Assembly (NCBI GenBank): GCA_016785225.1 | Contig: JAFBJZ010000952.1 | Span: forward strand, 5,864,501-5,928,500 | Source of the DNA: Psettodes erumei | Taxonomy: Eukaryota; Chordata; Actinopteri; Pleuronectiformes; Psettodidae | Length of the DNA: 64,000 nt | Reading direction: 5' to 3' | Part shown: piece by piece, positions 12,767-25,680 of the stretch | How the letters are laid out: every line of letters begins with the position of its first letter | Position numbering within the stretch: position 1 is the stretch's first letter | Notes under the pieces: generated by a model | Seen by the model: the letters and a program-made list of their open reading frames with translations, nothing else | The model's database searches: none | What the model was told of the DNA's origin: nothing | Program-made: the position numbers and the translations under genes

Positions 12767-14469
12767 TCAACAGGACCACCTACACAAGCACGATCACAGA
12801 CACACACAAACATCATGAAGGCGGTTGGACGAACTTGCTTGTCCAAGTCTTTGGTCTCAGCAGCCGTTTGATCCTCAGAGAATCTAGTTTTCTATGAACT
12901 CTTGACTGATTTCTAGGCTGCTCTGAAACCATTCAGTCATGGCAAGAAACTCTCGCCAAAGTGTCTGAGATGATTTTTTCCAAATATCTACCAGCTACTC
13001 CTAACATGTAACTCATCAAAAATTCATTTTGGAATTAAAGGAAATCACAGTCACCTAACTTGGCTTCCTGGTAGCTATAAGAACTGAAGCCAACATTTTG
13101 GCAGCAAAAAGAGCAGCAGATGGATAGAGACAGTCCACACTTGTCTCTGGCCTCTGCAGCATCTTTTTCTCATTAATATTAAACAAAAAACATTAAAGAG
13201 CCATAAAGAGGAACTGTTGTGTCATCCAAAATCTGGAGCACACATGTTTCTGTTATGCCACAATGTAAACAGTGGAGTATACTTTCAGGCTTAAGAGATT
13301 TACGTTGTTTGCAGCCTAAAATATAAACATCAGCTGCAGATGCACAACTTAGTATAGAGAATGAGATGCTCACTGGATACAACCCTATTTCAGTCCCATC
13401 AATGCCTCAATAAATCAAGGATTTATATAAGTACCACTCTTCAGTGGAAATTTCCAGGTGATTTACTGATGTTCTTGTGGTGAACTGTTGAAAATTCAAA
13501 TTTTGTTGACTGCAAAAATATGGACACATTATGCTCATGCCCTCTTACAGGAATTTGGCTTTAAATCACGCCTAGATCACTTTATTCCCAATGTGTTCAC
13601 CTACAGTATGGTTTATCATCTAGTCCAAATACCAGAGTTGCAACAGGTAGTTTTGCAGTAATTTGTCAAATGCCTTACTTGCTTTATCTGATCCCTGCTC
13701 TGTGCTCAAGAAGTTTTGTTTCAGTTCATCACACAAAGCAATATATATATATATATACACATATACTGTATATAGTGATCTGATAATCAGCCCGATTGCA
13801 AGCCAAAGATGTAGACAGATGAAGCAGAAACATGTGTTAACAGGCTGAGCATGACAGAACACGCTTGGCTGAAATCACTGAGTGCCTCCCCTCTGCCTGT
13901 TATTTATTTGCCTGAGCTGTAATTAATGATGGTGAAGGTCATGAGGTTGTGACTCTGGGAGGAAACGCTATCAGTAAAAACATGTTTAAGGTGGTAGACG
14001 GTTGTCAGTAGAAGGAGTGGAGACAGAGACTTTCATTACAGAGATAACATGGACACAGCAGTGCAGTCAGGAAAGCGGAGAATTTGGTTTTGCATAAACT
14101 GCAAAAATTAAGCCTATAGATTGAATAACACTAAGACATTTTAGTACCACATTTTTGTTTGTTTGCATTGCAAATTTACATGAAAAGTAATGGGGGCTTT
14201 TTACAACATTTCTACCAGAGGTGGCTCTACGTCTAACTTAGAAACCATTAAACTGTAGTTAACTTTAAATGTACTGATCTGAATCAGTATCTTGATGGAG
14301 GACATAATTACTACATGGAACATATGCTTCCACAAATTATATATAGGTGACTTTTTGTTGATCAGCTTGTGTTTCATTTTGGGTAAATTTCAATTTTGGG
14401 GAAATGTTCAGCCTTGGCAGACGTCTGTGATCTTTCATTTTTCTCTCTTTCTCTCTTCGCTCACCCGTT

Positions 14470-14514
14470 ATACACACGCGCACACACACGCACACACGCA
14501 CGCACACACACACA
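14470..14514. repeat. Imperfect (CA)n with CG interruptions
   Basis: A CA repeat with several CG steps, in intron 3. Spurious open frames in both strands derive from it. Confidence 0.9.
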
Positions 14515-15487
14515 GGTCCAAAGAAAAACAATGTGAGGACCCTTCACCTTTCAACCTCCACCACTTTTTGTCAAACTCAGTTATGTTTAACAGACAGACG
14601 GCAAACATATAAAACACAAATGCACATGTGTGTTTGGTGTATGTGTCTTTTGCATTGTAGGATACAAACGGTAATCCATCTAATTTGACACAAAAAACTG
14701 TGGAACACAGACAAATAAGAGACGTGAAGGAATGCAGAAAGACGTCTGCGTGGTTTAACAAAGAGGGTCAAACATCTCTATCTGTTACTCACATCATTTA
14801 ACATACACAAGGAAACACACAGGCACACACAAACTCAGTATGACTCCTTTGGCACGAGTTCGGTAGAGGTAGACACGTCCTGTTTTTAAAATCTGTCTAA
14901 TAATGCACTATGACTCCTCCTCTCCACCATGGACAGTACAGTAGCGCGCACGTACACACACACACACACACTTAGCGTCGTGTGAGCCTTGTGAGCAGAG
15001 TGCAGAGGAAACACCTAATAAAACTGATATAAGACACCCACGACACACCTGCCACTTCAAACACAGAATATATACCTACTCACACACACACCTACTAACC
15101 TGTTCCAGATGGAGGTGGCGGTCTGACTTCTTGCCATGAGCACAAGAGAATATATAACTCTTCCAACAGTGTGTGTTGCTACGCTTGTGTGTGTGTAATG
15201 TATTTGTGTGAACTAGTAATTAGTGCCAGTTTATGAATTCTGAGCACCACTAAAGCCACTGAGAGCTTCTTCTCCAACTGGGATCAAATTTAATGATGTC
15301 TCACAACATCAAAGGAAAGCGACTTCCATACAGTCTCTTCCACTGCCGTCTTTCCTTTCTTCTGTAATTTAGTCCTTCCTTTCTCCGCGGTCCTCCTTTT
15401 TTTCCATCATTCTGTCTTCTTTTTTTCCATCCACTTTTCTTCTTTATTGCTTGATCTCTAACAGTTTAATTTGTTGCTTATTATCAC

Positions 15488-15704
15488 AAAACAGAGTACA
15501 GCTGAGGGTGATAGGAATCCCAGTAGTTTTGCAGGTATTAGGTCATAAAACTAAAAGTATTGGACAAACTTAAATTTTCACCCTTATGGTCCTTACTGAA
15601 AAGTCCAAGGATCACCAAAGTTATAATAATTCATCCTGACGAGAACATGTGTACAAAGTTTGATGACAATCCACTACATCGTTGTTAAGATAAGTCAGTC
15701 TGGT
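15488..15704 (-). repeat. Teleost dispersed repeat, family C, reverse copy
   Basis: Read on the minus strand, this block follows step by step a very common teleost dispersed repeat that I recognise: TTGTTAAGATA-like, then GATTGTCATCAAACTTTGTA, GTTCTCGTCAGGATGAATTA, ACTTTGGTGATCCTTGGACT, and TTTTGCAGGTATTAGG and CAGCTGTACTCTG near 15490. No coding capacity is seen. It is probably a non-autonomous element, class not determined. Other pieces of the same family lie at about 30775-30930, 33702-33822 and 39500-39745. Confidence 0.85.
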
Positions 15705-16804
15705 CTTCATCAGTCTTACATGTTTGACGCTTTAAAAACCATCATCATCTCCATCCTGTCATTTTTCCCTACCCTGCATTCTCCTTCATCTTCTGTGAAG
15801 TTGCTTCTTTAATGCCTTCAGGCTAAGGAACAGAAAGCTGAGTCAGCTTGTAAGAAGGTAAACAGCTCAAGGTGCTGACACGTTCTTGGGCACTGGTTCC
15901 ATTTAGTATAGTATGCATTTCTTAAAGCTGAAACTTTATTCTGAAATTGTTTGTTTCCTGACATTATTTCAGGTGATTGCTTCAGGTTCTTCCTTCCCTC
16001 TTTTCTCATTGTAAACATGGTCATAATTAGCTGGCCTCTTTGTATTTTTCTCTCCTCTCGTATTCCCCTCTCCTCTTTTCCTTATTTCCCTCCCTCAGTA
16101 TTTTGAACCTTCATTAAAAGTTTCATCCCTTCCTCCCTTTCCTCCTCTACAGAAGCAATAAAGGATTACAGCTAAGACGCTGATCTGAAAACATCTTTCC
16201 CTGCAGATTTTTGTCTTCATTAAGAAAGACTGACCTTAACTTTAAATTCCATCATGATTATTAACTTATCTTCACAGTGCTGTTGTGGAGTTCATTAGAG
16301 AGATAGTTTATTAGGCTGCTGTGTCAAATAATTTAATGTGCCCTTTTGGTGATGTGGGGGAGCACAGACTAGACCAGTTGCTTCAGGGTGGGAAACTGGA
16401 GTGTCACCACAACACAATATGGTACTAACTGTGCAAGTACGCCATTAAGTGTATGATTAGTACTGACAGAGGCACATTCTGCACTTCCCATTATAACATG
16501 TGCCAGAAGACCTGTAGACTACTAGAACAAATGCTGTAGTAGTCTACACAACCTGAAACGTACACTGAGAGCAGAGCAGAATGATGGAGCCAAAGGATTT
16601 GGCTGGTGAGCAACCAGAATCTCTGAAAGCCTCAGGACCAGTTTGACACAGCAAGGATTAGAAGACACAAGTGCCATGGAGAGAGTTACCTCTCCATTCT
16701 CAATTGAAGGCATTTTGGCAGTAGGTAGAGCTGCTCCATATCTTAGGTCAATTCAGGCACTTCATTTATGGAAAAAGAAGGGTATGTTGGGTTCATTTTT
16801 GGCC

Positions 16805-17190
16805 AGATTGTAGTGCCAGAGTTCAGGTTACTGGAAAAAAGACTGAGAATCCAAATGCACACAGCAAAACTTAGCCAGTACAATAAAAGGCTTACAAAAC
16901 AGACAGGCAATCAGACTAGGCAAACAAATTCAATAATCAGCAGGTAGACAGGATATTGGCAACAGAATGGTTTAGAAAGTACAGACAGATATTCAGAAGG
17001 CAGGTCTTAAACGCTACAGCAGCAAAGCAATAGAGAAAATCTTGTTGATTTGCTGTCGGCAAACTGTCCCCTGCTTTTTCTGCAATACATATAGGGAATG
17101 GGAAGAAGCTCATAGGCAGGTGTCTGGCTCAGGTGAGCTATGAAGAATGGAAACTGAAGGAAAATCAGAGGACAGGTGAAGCAGTGCAGG
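16805..17190 (+). repeat. Probable dispersed repeat (AGACAGGCAATCAGACTAGGC type)
   Basis: The stretch of AAAACAGACAGGCAATCAGA, GGCAAACAAATT and CAGCAGGTAGACAGGATA, followed by ACGCTACAGCAGCAAAG and ATACATATAGGGAATGGG, resembles a repeat common in teleosts. That repeat typically has a series of GGCAGG/CAGGCA motifs, then a short palindromic tail and GGAACAGGTGT. The copy is diverged and its ends are uncertain. The match is from memory. Confidence 0.5.
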
Positions 17191-17494
17191 TTATGAAAAC
17201 ATCCACAAGAGACACACTGGGATTGAGAAAAGAAAAAGTGTCTGGGTGTGTTGGTAAACAGCAAGTTTGTATGCAGCATGATTGCAAAGAGACAATATGA
17301 ATGGGAAGACACGAGAGGAGACAAAGAGATTTGATCGAGGCATAGTTGCACCAGTTGAGACAAGGACAGGTCTGTGAAAGCTGCACATGATTCAACTTGC
17401 TGAAACAAGAAGTTCAAATGATTGATCTGATTTTCCATGAAATGAGTCACCCCCAACAACTCAAGATGTATATTTTAATGTGTCACTCATTTAC

Positions 17495-17554
17495 CTGTTC
17501 CTTCCCTGTTTCAATACAGTCCTCTCTGTTGCCAGGTAATGGGGGCCAGTAGAT
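17495..17554 (-). CDS. sema3g: Semaphorin-3G-like, exon 3 (20 codons)
   Basis: This small exon lies in the gap where class 3 semaphorins have a microexon of about 60-63 nt. The acceptor is CTTCCTATACAG and the donor is GTAAAT after CAG. The 20 codons read IYWPPLPGNREDCIETGKEQ (residues 90-109). Human SEMA3G has the related WPP-PG-REEC-KG pattern in this position. Both edges are phase 0, matching exon 2 (ending Lys-Glu) and exon 4 (starting Thr-Glu-Cys). Cys102 corresponds to the first sema-domain cysteine, which in the family bonds to the cysteine at the start of exon 4 (Cys112 here). The exon is one codon shorter than in human SEMA3G, in the stretch before TEC. It is too short for routine ORF calling, so the call rests on splice sites, phase and motif together. 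Confidence 0.93.
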
Positions 17555-17815
17555 CTGTATAGGAAGACAAAAAGAGAAAGACAGAGGAACAAAGAAAGAA
17601 AAAAATGAATGTGATGATTAATGACTTCATAACATACAGTGTGTAATGCAGACAACCACCATATTCAGCCAAATTGCAAAATGTAATTCCTTTGTGGGAG
17701 CCACACAGGCTTTGACTCGGTTAATATAATGAAAACATAATATTCAGCCTGTGTGTCATTAAATTTGAATTATTTTCTCTGCGAATTTAACTTGTATAGC
17801 AATTAGAAACAAATT

Positions 17816-17840
17816 GAGCAGAGCAGAGCAGAGCAGAGCA
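17816..17840. repeat. (GAGCA)5 tandem repeat
   Basis: Five perfect copies of a pentanucleotide in intron 2. Confidence 0.95.
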
Positions 17841-20800
17841 TCCACACATGATTAAGCAAAGGCTTTGGAATGAGGAGCAAAAGAGTTCAGGAGTCAACTT
17901 TTGGCTTGTAAAACTGAAATCTTGATTGAGACATGACAGACACATTTATCATTTTAGTCATTATAGCAGAAGTGAAGTGGATATATACAGAGGCTGTTCA
18001 CCCAAATTACAAAAGCATTTTCTTACTTCTCATGGTACTGAGCCCTAACTCCTTGACTTCACAGTGGCGAATTTCATTGGAACAACTTTCTTCTTATTTA
18101 ATAGTCCCTGTCAAATGTGTTCAATATGTAGCTGTTCAGTGTTCTCCAACACTGTAAATAACAGAAACCAAATTCCTTCCAAATCCATTGCCTTGAGGTG
18201 AGGACACAAAATTTCAAAACCATGTCATGATTTAGCTTTTTCACACAGCTGATAAAACATTAAAATAACTGTTGCATATTCTCATTTGGAATATTCTTTG
18301 GACAACACTAACACTGTCCAGTACTTGCTAACTATGGATAGTTCCCCACAATTCCACAATAACACACAGAAATATAGGGAATCTTTGTAATGTTGTGAAG
18401 ACTTTAAACTAGTTATACACATATATCTGTTTTATAAATGGTGAGTCCAGAGACAGAGAGCTGAATCCCTCCTTACAAGGCAATCTGAAGCTTCAAAACA
18501 CAAAACAAGCTATAAATAGAAGAAAACTTTTGCTTCAATTTCCAAGTCAAGTTCTCACAGTATAGATCCAAGATTGCCTGATTAGGAAAGCCCCAAAGTC
18601 TTTCTCTCATTCTGCAAATCCAATGAGGGGACAAGGGGGATCTCAGATAAGCATGAAATAAAATTTGGACATGAAAGAAGAGGACTGGTTTTCACACCGC
18701 TCTCTGCAGCTGAAAAATGAAATCCAATTGCCACTGAAGAGGAAAGCCTGAGACTGTCTCAGTATTGAGCTTCAATGACGTGTGTAATACTGTAGGTTCA
18801 TGCCGAGACAATAAGTCTTTGTCTGGTCCAGTAAGAAGCTGGCTTTGTTTTGGCTAAGAGGGAAAATAGAAACCAGAGGGGAAAACAAATGGTCCTGACT
18901 TGCATTATGTCTGATAGTGCTCAGTATGTATGGGGAGCATGTGTGTAGTTAGTGGCCTCTTTGGTGCCTATAGGGTTTTTTAAAGACTGTGTAAGAACTG
19001 GAACTGATGAAGTGACAGAAACAGAGATACGATGTAGTGTAAATGGAGTTGAAAAGACGAGTGAACGTCTGTTTCTGACTCGTTGGCTAGAAACAGAGAC
19101 ATATTCTCTTCTTTTACCCATCACACCATCAATTTGATATCAGCAGTAAAACTTTGGGACACATTTGATCTTTTCCATCATAAATCTGAAGTCATCACAG
19201 CCAGCAAAATGGACTCATTATACATCACAATGACTGAAACTTGGCTCACAAAGATTGATGATGCTTATCTCAAAGCCATGTGTCGATAAAGGCTGTCACC
19301 CTTAAGCCTGGAATTGCTTGACTATAAGGTTAAAGGTTCAAACTCTAATTTACTCTAATATAATGGATTATGCAGCCAATTAGTCCCAATAGTAATTGTA
19401 CCTGTAAAAACCTGTCTGTAAAAAAAGAATACAAAACATTATGGTGGAAATTCATACCTACATTCAGACATACAGTCTTTTCAATATACCCAATATGTTC
19501 CCTTCTACAGTTAGAATCTGAAGAACATATTTTTTCTTTGTCATGTGTAATAATGACTATTTTTCACATGATTTTTTTAATGTCAGTTTTCTATGCATTT
19601 CATGGTACCACTCCTGCTTGACTGAAAGAAATCTCTCTGTATGATGCCTCAAGACATGTGTTTGGTATCAATCTTTTCTGATGCTTGAAAAAGAAAGCAA
19701 ATAAGCGCATTTCCCCAGATGTCAAACTAATGTCAAAGTAAGGGCCAGTCTAAAGCTCCAAGTTTAGCTCTCTGGAAGAGTGTCTTTGGCGTGATGCTGG
19801 ATTGATATGAATGTGTGCCTGTTGAAAGGCCTGGCTCACACACACGATCCGATTTCAAGCAGCCCTGATAGCATGCCTGACTGATAGTGAAATACTGTGA
19901 AACCAGGCCCTGCCTAAAACCTGGCCGGCAATGGTCAGAGTCACTGTGCCACAATATTGCATCCATCATGCAAGTCTCCACACACTTCATGGCCGACATC
20001 CACCAGTCATCCACGTTCCTTTCTCTGTTTAACTGGATCTTAGCACTTCATCACTGTGACTGGGCCTCCTCAGAATGCTCTTTAATTTTGAATTGACCCT
20101 CACACATAATTCACATGTGTTATTTCTTTGATCTTTGAATTTGGAACAGTGTTTGTTTCAACTGCAAAAAGCCTGTCCAGAGCTGGAAACAAGGGAGCCA
20201 GGTACATGGACATAGGCTGCCCTTTAACTTCAAATTCATTCTGGACATAGATTTGAATCTCCCTTGTGAATAACCTAGACCTTCAAAAGTGTCAGAGCTC
20301 CAAAAACAATACTTGAGCCATAAGCCAAAAATCCAAATCAGCAAATGGTAGAGTCTTTGTTCAAGCACCAGCTGCTAAACAACCTGGAATAGATCAAAAT
20401 CCTCCAGTGTACATTTTAGTCCACAGGATACCAGTTGAGAACTGAGACTAAACATCTGCTGAAATTGGATCAATCACACTTGCTTTGTACAACATGCACA
20501 AAATGTACAAAATGGCAAATCAATGCCATTTGTCTTGTGGCCATGAATGTCACAAAAGCAGATGCAGCAGATGCTTTTCCATTTTGGTCAATTCACTTGC
20601 AATTTGTACACAAAAAAAACGTGTCTTTGTTGCTTGCTCAGTGTTGCCGCACCGAAGCAAAATGTAGCAGTGACAAAAAGTTGGTATCATGGTGTGTGAT
20701 GAGTTTTTCTTTTTGACTGAATAAGTGACTACAAGGCTAGAACAGGATTAAAATATTTGTTTGAATTGCACAAATTTACACACTATTCAATCCAAAAACT

Positions 20801-21854
20801 AACTCATAGAAAAGGTGACAAGGTTTAAATTTCAATACAACCTCTGCTTTTATCAACAAATTACTTTTTACATCGTTTTACTCTGAGGCCAAGGGGATTA
20901 GTTCAGATTAAGGCTACGCTAAGTATACTGGACTAGAAGTCATCTCTAAAATCACCAAGGAAGCAGAAAAACACAAGATACACCGTACATAACCAATGAG
21001 CAAGTTGTGCGAACAGTTGTTTGAACATGCTGAAAAATATAACAAGGTCTTTCACACATGCCGACCACATTTACAAAAAAAGACCACAATAATCAAAGAT
21101 GTTATATCAGACACCAATCATATCTGTTTACAATTTAGCAAAAAAAACTGGAATATTTATACCACAATTTGAAACATTTATACAAAGTGAATCAGTATTT
21201 GTTTTAGTTTTTTCTGGGTAATTACCATTAAGTGAATTATTCCTCATACCAGATGTGATTCGGTAGGTACTGGATCCAGTTTAAGGCCTGCGCAGAAACA
21301 CGCTGGACGCACTGATTTAATACCTTTTGACTTGTTTTCAGCTGAAGCCTTGTGTTAAAAATTACATCTTACTCCCTTCTCATATTTACTGCACTGTTGG
21401 GCAGATTTATAGTGGAAAGAAAGGAGGGCAAACAATGTTTTTATGCCAAAGAGATATAGCTGTGGTGGAGTCTGAGTGTGAATTTGAGCTGGAGAACTAT
21501 GAATAAATAGTCTAATATATTTGTCAGTAGTTAACAGCTTCATTCTGGTTCTGAATACGTCAAATGATTTCACAATGTGTACATGTTTTTATCAGATAAA
21601 CGACAATGTGGAAGACGTGTAATGAACGTGCTTATCAGTGACTTACTTTCTTAGCTTTGATATTATTAGTATAAGTTAGTATAACATCATTCAAAATAAA
21701 CATCCATGAATTATTCTTATTTTTTCAAAAATCTTTCACATTTTTCATTTAGGATGATCAAGGTGAGTGTGTGTTGCTTTAGCTGCAGGAAACATATGAC
21801 AGATGACAAAATAAGGAAGGGGACATCTGACCCAAATTCACACCTTTTGAAATG

Positions 21855-22090
21855 AAAGGGCTAGTTCAACATTTAAGATGTGCAGTTTCTTTCCAAAAAT
21901 AAGATGAGAAGATTGATACACCAATTTAATGTCACTGTGTTGACCTAAAAGATAAAAACAGTTAGCTTAGTTTAGCATAAAGTCTGGAAAGCAGGGGAAA
22001 ACAGCTAGCCTATATATATCCAAATGTTAAAAATATATTCCCATTTGATATCTCATTTTTTAAATCCTTACACAAATGGAAATGTATATA
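21855..22090 (+). repeat. Teleost dispersed repeat (GTTAGCTTAGTTTAGCATAA type)
   Basis: The block starts GGGCTAGTTCAACATTT, continues with AGATGAGAAGATTGATACAC and GTTAGCTTAGTTTAGCATAA, then AGTCTGGAAAGCAGGGG and AAAACAGCTAGCC, and later TATCTCATTTTTTAAATCC. This order matches a very abundant teleost interspersed repeat whose consensus includes TTAGCTTAGCATAAAGACTG and GGAAACAGCTAGCCTGGC. The copy is moderately diverged and probably incomplete at its right end. No coding capacity. Confidence 0.8.
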
Positions 22091-24190
22091 ATGTATGTAA
22101 ATAGCTATATTTCCCAAAATGTTTTGTCATTTAAAGCCTTCAAAATCATATCAGAAATGCCAGAGCTCCTGATCTTATAAAACAATGCACTGTGGGCTCA
22201 CAACTTTTCAACACTTAAGCTGGTTGTCATAGAAACATTGACTGATAATCCTTTATGTCAAACATTGTTTGAATCCTTCCAATTATTTTCCCCTGCTTCT
22301 TTTAGCACTGGTTTATGTTGTGTTTGGCAAATGTGTCATCTTGTAAACCTTTGTTTCATTGAACTGGCATTGCTGATTTCACAATAAGCTGGCAATGATA
22401 TAAGCACAGGCAATAAACCCCATAACAGCTTGAAGCAAACTAGAGTATCTGCAAGCTTAATGTGTGATCATTAGCCAAGAGAATACAGAGGCTGAACAAG
22501 GGATGAAGAGGAATTTAAGGATGGAAAAGGTGGGTGGAATCTGGCTCTATGTGTACTTAAATTCCCTTTTCACCCATTCACTCTGTGTCTCTTTGACCAA
22601 AATTGGAGCACAGATATACTCACATGCTCATATGCACACATTACTCTGATCTAAAGTGGTTGAAGCGCTCCAGAGACATATTTTTGTTCTTCGCCTACTA
22701 GAAACTGGAGACTTGTTTAATGGAATACAATATACACTGGTCTCTCCCTGCTGCAGAAAAGTCTGAATAAGCATATGCTTCTTATCTTCCCAAAAATATT
22801 TCTCTACATATACAAAAGTAGATGACATGGAATCCTGTTTTAATGTTAATCTGCTCATTTTCCTAGTGTTCCTCCCACTGTACAAATATGAAGCTACCTG
22901 AAGTATCCAGGTACAGGCACTGCTAGTACCCATGGTGTCATCTGGAGCCAAGGTGGCCACAGTGAAAAAAAAAAGTCCCATCAAAACACCTGCATGACCA
23001 ATCATGAGTCAATTTTAGCTTTTTGTCATGATGTCTCACCCGGGTATATAGCATCAAATAACTGATTAAAAGCAAATTCATAATAAAAAATGCACTATCT
23101 AGAATGACCTAAAACAACAGAAACCATATTTGGGAAAAAATATGGATTATACTTATTTTTTAGTTTGGCCCATTTCCCATCTGCTTTCATGGCACCCATG
23201 GGGTAATCAAGATGTTTTATCTTCACTTTTGCGGAACTGTCATGTCATCCATCTTTTTATATTGTCATTGTCTGGAATCCAGATGCTGAGTCACTTAAAC
23301 TGTATTTAAACAAATTAAAGAAATTAAATACCTAATATTTAGGATTTAAAAAACAATTGCATGACAGTATCCTTTCTTTTCCTTCTCTCTCTCTGTTTGC
23401 CTGACTCCATGACAATGAAACTTGATCATAATGAATCTCTCATGACTTTCTGGCAGAAAGAAACTGTAACTGTCACAGCAGAACCAATGTGTTTGACAAG
23501 CCTCAATTACAAATCCATATACAGATTAAAGGTGACGTAGATAGAAACACGGGGCTTGATTTATGACTAGCTGCATTTTTATGTGTGTTCTTGCACCAGT
23601 AAGGGCACAAGATTGTACAAATGTTTTGGAAAAGGAGTGAAGACATAAAATTTGACTGAAGTGCAGGTTTGAAGGTCGGTGTTTGTAGAGCCAGAGGTAC
23701 AAAGAGACATGGTACAGGGCATTGCATTGCAGTAAGTGTGTATATCAATAAATTTTAAAAATAAATTACTGGGCAGGAATTCCAAAATTAAACTGGAAAA
23801 CAGGTGTTTAATCCATTCATGCTGAGCCTTATTTCTGGAAATTGGCCTTTCTTTTTTAAATTGATATTTTCATCACTGAATTCTGAAAGTATTTTAGTGA
23901 TGATGCAATAGCACAGATGACTGTTCAGGTTGGAGTCACTGCATATATGGCTGATTTATGATGAGTGCTTTAACAGATGTTCTGCAAAGAGGGAACTCTT
24001 CGAGTTGTATATCATCATCCTTACAAATTGGAACCACTTGCAGAATCACTGCAACTTAAATCCAAATGAAATGATATATGTATATGTAGACTTACAGTAA
24101 CTTATCCTGTACTATGCATCAATCATTAAAGCATAGTACCTTCAAAAGTACTTTAATTTAACCAAACTTTACTTGATACTATTTACTCAC

Positions 24191-24351
24191 CTCTTTGGAC
24201 TCACTGCTGGCAGGTCCCAGCAGGAGAGAGTACAGAACGTCTTTCCCTCCCAGGAAGAGGCGGTCACGGTACTCATCCAGGAAGACAGCAGTAAGAGAGA
24301 GCTGGCCATGGTGTCCACTGAAGACAGATGACCTGTTGGTGGACAGCAGGT
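24191..24351 (-). CDS. sema3g: Semaphorin-3G-like, exon 2 (first sema-domain strands)
   Basis: The exon is 161 nt: two bases completing an Asp codon, then 53 codons (residues 36-89). The acceptor is a long pyrimidine tract ending TCTGCAG, and the donor after the final Glu is GTGAGT. The translation starts DLLSTNRSSVF and contains LDEYRDRLFLGGKDVLYSL, the opening of the sema beta-propeller. Human SEMA3G has DLLSANRSAIF and LDEYRDRLFLGGLDALYSL here, while SEMA3A, 3C, 3D and 3F differ clearly. This is the main reason for choosing 3G; SEMA3E is the next closest. Asn41 in NRS is a possible N-glycosylation site. The adjoining intron is purine-rich on the plus strand (about 24352-24650), so it is pyrimidine-rich in the transcript. 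Confidence 0.96.
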
Positions 24352-25439
24352 CTGCAGAGAGAGAAGAGAAAAGGATGAGCACTGGCATCCAAAGGAGACT
24401 CCAAGGAGAGATGGAAGAAGATAACGGGAGAAGGAGGCAAAGAGGAAAATGAGGGTGATCATGATGCAGCAAGAGATAACAAGAGAAAGAGATAAATGAA
24501 AGGGGACTTCATTTTCACAGCTCTTCACACAGAAATTCTCATTAGGCAATACAGGACGGGCAGAAAATCAAATGAACAAATAAAACTAAACTGCACACAG
24601 CAGGAAAGAAGAAAACAGAAGAAAGGAAAACAACAACCAAATGGAATATCAGTAAAAGCTTAATCGTTATAGTGAATTACACCTATTTGCCCAGCATGTG
24701 TTCATAAATAGGCTTATAATCAAAGCTTGAAACAGGTTTCCAGTTCACTGGAAGTAAAAAGTGCCTGTGAGAACATTTCTGCATCCTATACCAAGGGTAG
24801 AGATTGAATCGGCCTCAAGTTGTTGCAGCAGCACCTGTTCGGTTTCTACTTGCCACACCAACCAAACCTAATTTAGTTCTGAAGTAAGAAAGAGCCAAGA
24901 AAAAAAAACTATGCATGCATAGAAAACGAAGACAAGTTGAACCTTGTGCTTTAATCGAACACCTATCATACACACTATATCCCTGCACTGACAACAGATT
25001 GTCCACAGGTTTTAAAACCCAAGTTTAATATTGGCAAATGCTGGCTCGGTGTCTGCTCTCTCTCACTATAATCTGCTTTGACAAAATTCAGTCAGATTGT
25101 ACAAGATAAATCTGTAACAGTAAGTGACTTCATACTGTACTGTCACCTTCTTTACTGCCTGTCATGTACCAAATATTGAATTTTGCCTTCCGTACTCCTG
25201 AAGCTGAGCTCACAAGCACTGCTGTTAAATTTCTGAAGTGATTGACTTTATGAGCACATAATGCACACATGATACACCATACCATATGAGGAAACACATA
25301 TCAGTGAGGGAGCAGGAGTCTGTGGGTGCACACCAGGCCTGCACCTGGTTCTCCTCTCTGATCTGGCTGCAGCTTCAAAGTCAAAAGGTTGAAGAAACAA
25401 CTCTGCAGGAGCGAGAGTTACTGGGTTCAAGCTCAAGCT

Positions 25440-25680
25440 GTGGGGTGTCCTCCCTCTTCTTTACACACACACACACACAGTTATGTACATATGCATCTGC
25501 CAGTCCATACACACAAACACACAAGCCTGCTCCTTCTCACCTTCTCAGTCTCCCACAGCTCAGAAATCTTCCCCTTCTCACTCAAACACCCCTTATTACT
25601 GCTTCTCCTACTTTCTCTTTTCGTCCTGTCTCTTTGTCTTTATCACCTTGCGTCCTTCCCCCTCTCTCTGTCGCCTCTTA
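25440..25680. repeat. Pyrimidine-rich low-complexity tract with CA repeat
   Basis: A CA run at about 25462-25480 is followed by C/T-rich sequence to about 25680. Overlapping Leu/Ser/Pro-rich frames are compositional. Confidence 0.75.

Larger units (their letters stand above)
9718..17494 (-). other. sema3g intron 3 (7.8 kb)
   Basis: The intron runs from the exon 3 donor (GTAAAT) to the exon 4 acceptor (TTTTACAG). It contains CA microsatellites at about 12718-12763, 14470-14514 and 14955-14971, a TA run at 13740-13758, pyrimidine-rich stretches at about 15340-15460 and 16030-16150, and two dispersed repeats (15488-15704 and about 16805-17190). A 150-codon minus-strand frame at 17007-17459 overlaps the second repeat and is not coding-like. 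No other exon is seen. Confidence 0.85.
17555..24190 (-). other. sema3g intron 2 (6.6 kb)
   Basis: The intron lies between the exon 2 donor (GTGAGT) and the exon 3 acceptor (TATACAG). It holds five tandem copies of GAGCA (17816-17840), a dispersed repeat at about 21855-22090 and otherwise AT-rich unique sequence. No additional exon is seen. Open frames at 18.9-19.3, 19.7-20.4 and 22.6-23.0 kb show no recognisable domain. Confidence 0.85.

Noticed and set aside
17007..17459. 150-codon minus-strand frame next to exon 3
   Set aside because: Overlaps a probable dispersed repeat, has no recognisable domain, and is separate from the exon 3 frame.
19301..19350. GGTTCAAACTC resembling a tRNA B box
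   Set aside because: No matching A box, cloverleaf or SINE body could be built around it.
24187..24549. Longer minus-strand frames running through exon 2 into intron 1
   Set aside because: One overlaps exon 2 in a different frame; the other reads through the exon 2 acceptor into pyrimidine-rich intron. The spliced frame with TCTGCAG fits the semaphorin family exactly.
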